Below are positions 59,142-64,000 of a stretch of 64,000 nucleotides of DNA, one piece after another. The notes beneath the pieces were generated by a model. That model was not told where the DNA came from and ran no database searches. It was given only the letters and a program-made list of their open reading frames with translations. Numbering within the stretch: position 1 is the stretch's first letter; every line of letters starts with the position of its first letter. The position numbers and the translations under genes were made by a program. The DNA comes from Rattus norvegicus (taxonomy: Eukaryota; Chordata; Mammalia; Rodentia; Muridae), in the NCBI RefSeq assembly GCF_036323735.1, contig NC_086031.1:36452225-36516224 (forward strand), given 5' to 3'.

Positions 59142-59954
59142 GATAATTTATTTGTGTCAGACAAAAAACTCCAAAGTTTGAAGCTATTTTGAAAAGGAAA
59201 CTCAATGCCTAAATGACAGAAATTCCGCTTCAGTCTTGCACATACCAAAATTTATAATAACTTTTGTTTTGTACCTTTCAAGGCTTAGTGAGTACACACT
59301 CCCAGATCAAAAGTGTGATAAATTCTCAAGCCGACAATGATCATGAGCTCTTCATTATGAAGCAATGGAAGCTGTGTTGGGTCATTAGACATGCCTTACT
59401 CCCAGAGGCAACATCAAGCAGTCATTAATCATTGCTTTATGCTTTGTTTTCATGTACAGACCTCATTTTTGACTAGTAATTTGTTTAGTAATGTTTTCAT
59501 ACACTTTTAAAACTGGCTTTAACCAATTCATTCTTGCTTTCATATGGATGTAATATGGAAGACACTGTTTGAAATCTGCTGTTCTTCCTAAGCACTCTAT
59601 TTCAGAGACAAGCTCTCTTCCTGAATCTGTCAGTTACCACTCCAGAAAGACAAGTTGCCCAGCAAAGCTCCTGCCTCCACCTTGCCAGACCTGAGATTAC
59701 ACTCTCTCCATTGTCTGACCTTTTGTATGGGGATCGGAGCTCAAGTTCTCACTCTTAACTGGTAAATATTTACCTACAAACTTCGGCTCCTCAACATACT
59801 TTAACGACTAGTTCTGAGGTCCATTTCTCTAATTATTAGGAACATGGGTTTGATGACTAGACTCACTGTGCTTTCCCTTCTTAGGGATGACTACAAGAGA
59901 AATGATACTGTGTCCCAACCTAGTGGGAAAGAATAGGTCCTTAAAAGTTTCCTC
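59141..59954. other. Repeat-poor unassigned DNA
   Basis: No repeat family or gene is visible. 59160-59480 is a candidate conserved non-coding stretch on repeat absence alone. Confidence 0.45.
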
Positions 59955-60112
59955 TTCCCTGGTGTATGCTACACACCTGTGATTCCAGCACGTAGGAGGC
60001 AGAGACAAGATGAGGAGAGATCCAGGTCCTCTGTAGCTAGAGAGTTCAGAGTTCAAAGAAGGAAACCTAAGCAAAATGGAGACTCTGTCTCAAAGGACAA
60101 AAAATAAAATTG
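59955..60112 (+). mobile_element. B1 SINE
   Basis: GCTACACACCTGTGATTCCA, GTAGGAGGCAGAGACAAGAT, AGAGTTCAGAGTTCAAAG and ACTCTGTCTCAAAGGACAAA are the B1 body in order, followed by an A-rich tail. Confidence 0.85.
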
Positions 60113-60320
60113 GGGCTGAAAAGATGTCTGAGAAGTTAAGGTTACCTGCTGTAACTAGAGGGCTAGTGTTTACATCCCAGCATTACTACCAAGTAGCTGA
60201 CAATGACCTGTCACTCAAGCTTCAGGAGATCTAAGACCCCTTTCTGGCCTTCACAGGCAGGAGTGTGTATGCAAGCACATACATACACATAAATAAAAAT
60301 AAATACAAATTTTTAAATAT
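60113..60320 (+). mobile_element. B2/B3-type SINE next to B1 tail
   Basis: TTGGGGCTGAAAAGATGTCT is the head, placed directly at the A-rich tail of the B1. GTGTTTACATCCCAGCATTA, TCAGGAGATCTAAGACCC and CATAAATAAAAATAAATAC complete it. Confidence 0.8.
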
Positions 60321-62392
60321 GAATCCTCTCTTATCCCTCCTCCACAGATAACGAAAGAAACAAAGAAGTTACTTCTTTTGCTGAGTGAAGGGTTGACTTT
60401 ATATGGCAATGCTCCTCTGTAAAATGTATAGAAAATTCACTAACTTGTGACACACTCACTTTGTATGTGCACATTTAACTCAGATGACCTTGGTGGTGAT
60501 TTTCTTCTCTTTTCTGTTCTTGGTATAAGGACTCAACTCCCCAGGATTATTGGCATACTCTGCCACACACATTCATCCTTCTCTGCTTTCGCTAAACACA
60601 CACTAGCCAAGTGTAAACAAATGCATAATTAAAAGAAGGTTTATGAACTCACACAGGGACTCTTCCCTATTTTCATTCTGAAATAAATATAATAAATACC
60701 ATGAAATTTTCACTTTGGGGTATCTCTATGAAACCATAGCCTTTCAACTATTGAATTTATTTGCATTAGATATGAGGTTTTGTACCACACTGTTATTATT
60801 AATTTAACACATTCACAGATCAGCCAGCATGAGTGGCTTTCATGTGGGCCCTTTGTCTTTTTTATATTACTTAACACCCTTCAGGCACCCTGAAAATAAT
60901 CCTTGCATTCTGTGAATAATAGTATTTTTAAGTCTGTGTTGAAGTTTTTCCTGTTCATGACCACAGAGTCAATCAGTTTTCAAGAAACAGAGCTGTTTAT
61001 TTTCATTCTTGTTTTTTTGTCTTTTCGTTAGGAGAGAACACAATTGGAAAAGGAATCACAGGAAAATGAAAGCACTGGCAGGAAAATTTCTTGTTTACTT
61101 CTAGACCTCTTTGACTAAGAGCAAGGGGAAGACGCTGTGTCTTAGGTGTTTATTTTCACTGTTATTTCCAATTTGACATATGGTAGTTTTACTTTTTCTC
61201 TTATAGGATTTTATTTATGTGTTTTTACACCATTCAGTAACATTTGAAAATGCTGGGAGAAGGAAGAAAATAGAGCCGGTTTGGGTTCTGGAATGGAGGT
61301 TCCTGTTCTTGTTTGCTATTGCTCACTAGACAAAAATTTGCTAAAACCAAAGCCACTAGGTATAATTAGGAAGTAATTAACATTTTCTCACAGACTGTCT
61401 TTGTGAGACAGGCAAGTTAAGATAATACAAATGAGTTATGCCAACAGGGACACAACGGGGTTAAGAATATTGGTGAGCTGAGGGGTCCAGGCTAGTTAGG
61501 TGTTTGTGTAGATGCATAGACCAACCCTGTTTACTGTTTATCCAGTGTTATCAGCCTCTGAAAGGAAACCCAGGCCTGGTTTGGAATTAAATATATTTAT
61601 ATAATATATGTATATGTACATATATGCATATATATGTATAATATAAGCCTACAGTATATGTAATATATACTATAGACTTATACTTTTCAAAACCTACTTT
61701 AATAAAGGTTCTTAAATGCTTCAACCTCCCTTATAGCTCACTGACCAAAGTTAGGGGATGAAGATGGTTAGTAAAACAAGGGGGACATGAAGCAATACTT
61801 TGGGGCTATTTTAGTCTTCATTATCAGTAGTCCAGTCCACTAGCAAAACATCAAATGTGAATCAGCAACAATGTCATGATCCAGAAGAAACTGTTCCACC
61901 AGTCAGCAATGAGAACACCACCAGAAGTTCTTTGGTACATTCTTCTCTACAAAGTCTCAATAAGTGAAGATCAACAAAGAAAGCATGGTGAATCAATGCC
62001 AGAGAGCCATCAGATGAGACTTGCTAGGAGAAACAATGCCGGAGCGTCAATCCACCTTCTTTTGGGCTTTACTTACACTCTTTCCAAATATCACATGTCC
62101 TCTCAAGTGTCAACTCCAATAAAACATAACATAATCTACAGAAAGCCCCCCCAAATTCACACATCTGTTATCAGCAAAACATGCTCTCATACATCTGCTT
62201 CCGCAAAATATGTTCTCATAAGAAAATTTCCAGAAAAATATCACACGTCAAAACTGAGTCTCCAACAAAACCAGAAATTCCCACTTCAATATATGATATT
62301 CATATAATATATATATATATATATCATATATATAAATACAGTAATATAATATATATTGGTTCTCTACCTTGATGCATATTAAACATATTTCA
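60321..62392. other. Unassigned AT-rich DNA
   Basis: A plus frame at 61876-62307 (143 codons) lies in a block (61800-62290) that looks like an old LTR or other repeat, but I cannot name it. AT-rich runs lie at 61588-61680 and 62298-62352. No gene is supported. Confidence 0.4.
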
Positions 62393-62740
62393 GTGCTGGG
62401 CAGATGGCTTAGGGGAATAAGCACTTTTTCTGAAATTGTGAGGACTTGAGTTTAAATTTCTAGCATACACACAAAAAGCTGTTTGTGACAGCATGCACAC
62501 TTAAAGACTTAGTACTGTGGGAGCTAGAGACCAGAGGTCTTTTGGGGTTACCTGGCTACCATTAAAGTTCCAGTTCACAGAGAGACTTTGTATCAAAGGA
62601 GTAAGGTGAAAAGTCACAGAGCAAGATGCCACAAACGTGCATGAACATGTCTATTTACACACACATGTGCATGCTTCACTCTTATACATCACAACACACA
62701 CATGTACATACATGCACACACACACACACACACACACACA
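62393..62740 (+). mobile_element. Composite SINE (RSINE1/B4-like) with CA-rich tail
   Basis: GTGCTGGGCAGATGGCTTAG is a B2-like head and GAGGACTTGAGTTTAAATTT the box-B region. The middle is diverged, and the tail is a CA run at 62714-62741. Confidence 0.6.
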
Positions 62741-62741
62741 G

Positions 62742-63659
62742 AGGGGGGGCGAGAGGGGGGAGCATTAAGACAGCAAATAAACAACAAAAAATTGTGCCCC
62801 AGGGCTTATGACTAATAGTTTGAGTTAATTGATGATGTCTGTATATTCAAACGGAGTCTCACTTTGAATGAGTTTTAAAACAACTGCAATAACATTCAAT
62901 AGAAAGTAACAGATATAGCAAGAGAAGACTTACCAGTGAACCTTGACAATCAGTCATACCTGTGAATCACCTGCACTAAATTTCAAAGTCTCCAGTTGGT
63001 TCATTTGGTTTGTTTCTGTTTTAGAGAGCCCTTGTAGTATGCAATAGAAAATATTTCTTACTGAGCTAATCAAGAAAGGGTTATGGTTAACATAAGGGTA
63101 AAGTTAGGTCAAATAAAAAACAGTAACATAACTTAAGAAGAAAGAAGAAGCAGAAAGCTGTCTTCTGATATCTATGGAGGCCTGCATGTACAAGACTTGT
63201 GTAAGACAAATTCCAACATGAGTTGGGAAGAAGTTTGTGAAGTCTTAACCCTATCTGAGAAGCTATTGACAGTTGATATCTATAGGGAGAGAGCCAGGCA
63301 CTTTTTATTAAAGATGTGGGCCCTAAGAGGCTACCCATCCTTCAGTGCATAGTTCTACAACAATGGACATACAAACAATTCTAACTAGACTTTTTCAGTA
63401 CTAAGATATGGATTGAGTAAGGAAGGGAGGGCTAGGAAGACAGAATATAAATGAGGGAATATGAATGAATTTGGGAGATAGTATAAAGTTGAGATAGGGA
63501 AGAAATGGAAGAAAGGCAATGATTGGATTGGATGCAAACATGTTTTATACATGTGTGAATATTAAATAAAGTATTTAATAGAAATTCACTGCAGAGAGTG
63601 TCTGCTATACAAAGTGTGCTGCATGGCCCTTATCTAGAGGAAGGGATGGATGGTTGAGA
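62742..63659. other. Unassigned DNA
   Basis: A short GAG/GGG run at 62742-62761 follows the CA tail. Otherwise nothing recognisable. Confidence 0.5.
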
Positions 63660-63862
63660 GAGAACAGTGAATACAGCTCATAAAGTGCTTAATGCACAAG
63701 TATGTGGACCTGAGTTTTTCTTTACAGTATGTAAAGAAAATACAGTATGTATTAAAAAAGCTGGGCAAGATAGTATTTGCTTGTCATCCCAGGACTGCGG
63801 ATTCAGAGACAGGAGGATCTCTGGGGCTGACTGTCTTGAAGCCTTAGACACTTACATAAACA
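63660..63862 (+). mobile_element. Composite SINE (RSINE1/B4-like), diverged
   Basis: CAGCTCATAAAGTGCTTAAT is the head, AAGCTGGGCAAGATAGTATT the second unit, and GGATTCAGAGACAGGAGGAT with CTCTGGGGCTGACTGTCTTG the B1/B4-like body. The remaining 138 bases of the window show nothing. Confidence 0.65.
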
Positions 63863-64000
63863 AAACACACAATGATCAAACAGAATATCTTTACCAGTGA
63901 AGTAAAACAATAGGCTGAATTGAATCATATTTTGTTACATACGTCCTGATATGCACAGGATAATTTTTCTCTATTAAGAAAACTTCAAATTTGTATATCA

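Noticed and set aside
61876..62307. 143-codon gene
   Set aside because: No domain is visible, the composition resembles an old repeat, and the frame runs into an AT microsatellite.

Overview
The window is rodent, very probably rat (Rattus), intergenic or intronic DNA. It holds no intact protein-coding gene that I can support. Three ID (BC1-type) SINEs with exact target-site duplications, rat-type L1 LINEs with G-rich 3' UTRs, older Lx-type L1 fragments, many B1/B2/B3/B4-type SINEs and long CA, GA, TG, TAG and CAA microsatellites all point to rat. Base composition is AT-rich and CpG-poor, with no CpG island.

Layout. 1-7.7 kb: one young ID, a B4, an Lx fragment, a class II endogenous-retrovirus LTR (4199-4760) preceded by a polypurine tract and a non-coding internal stretch, then microsatellites. 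8-24 kb: mostly old SINEs and medium-reiterated rodent repeats, here called families A, B, C and D because I cannot name them safely. It includes a nested inverted pair of family A at 20.2-20.9 kb. 24.7-27 kb: an Lx 3' end whose A-rich tail is followed directly by a decayed, intronless copy of Nolc1 (Nopp140), then a second ID. 27.7-28.2 kb: a short L1 3' end. 29.98 kb: a third ID with recognisable Pol III boxes. 32.07-37.62 kb: a 5.6 kb L1 on the plus strand with a 16-bp duplication, itself interrupted by a solo LTR at 34007-34558. 37.6-48 kb: repeat-poor DNA, SINEs and microsatellites. 48.19-51.19 kb: a 3 kb minus-strand L1 that keeps the best open reading frame in the window (reverse transcriptase with FADD), next to another L1 3' end. 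54.5-56.5 kb: a plus-strand L1 lacking the middle of ORF2. 56532-56565: a 34-nt U2 snRNA retropseudogene with a perfect 12-bp duplication. 57-64 kb: sparse old SINEs, AT-rich runs and unassigned DNA.

Nothing here works as an operon or pathway. The genes visible are dead copies (L1 ORFs, Nolc1, U2) made by L1 machinery, so the window reads best as a record of nested insertions: LTR into L1, family A into family A, SINE into SINE, Nolc1 at an L1 tail. I found no new biological system. The most informative objects are the 3'-truncated U2 copy, the Nolc1 retropseudogene, the two related LTRs and the inverted repeat pair.
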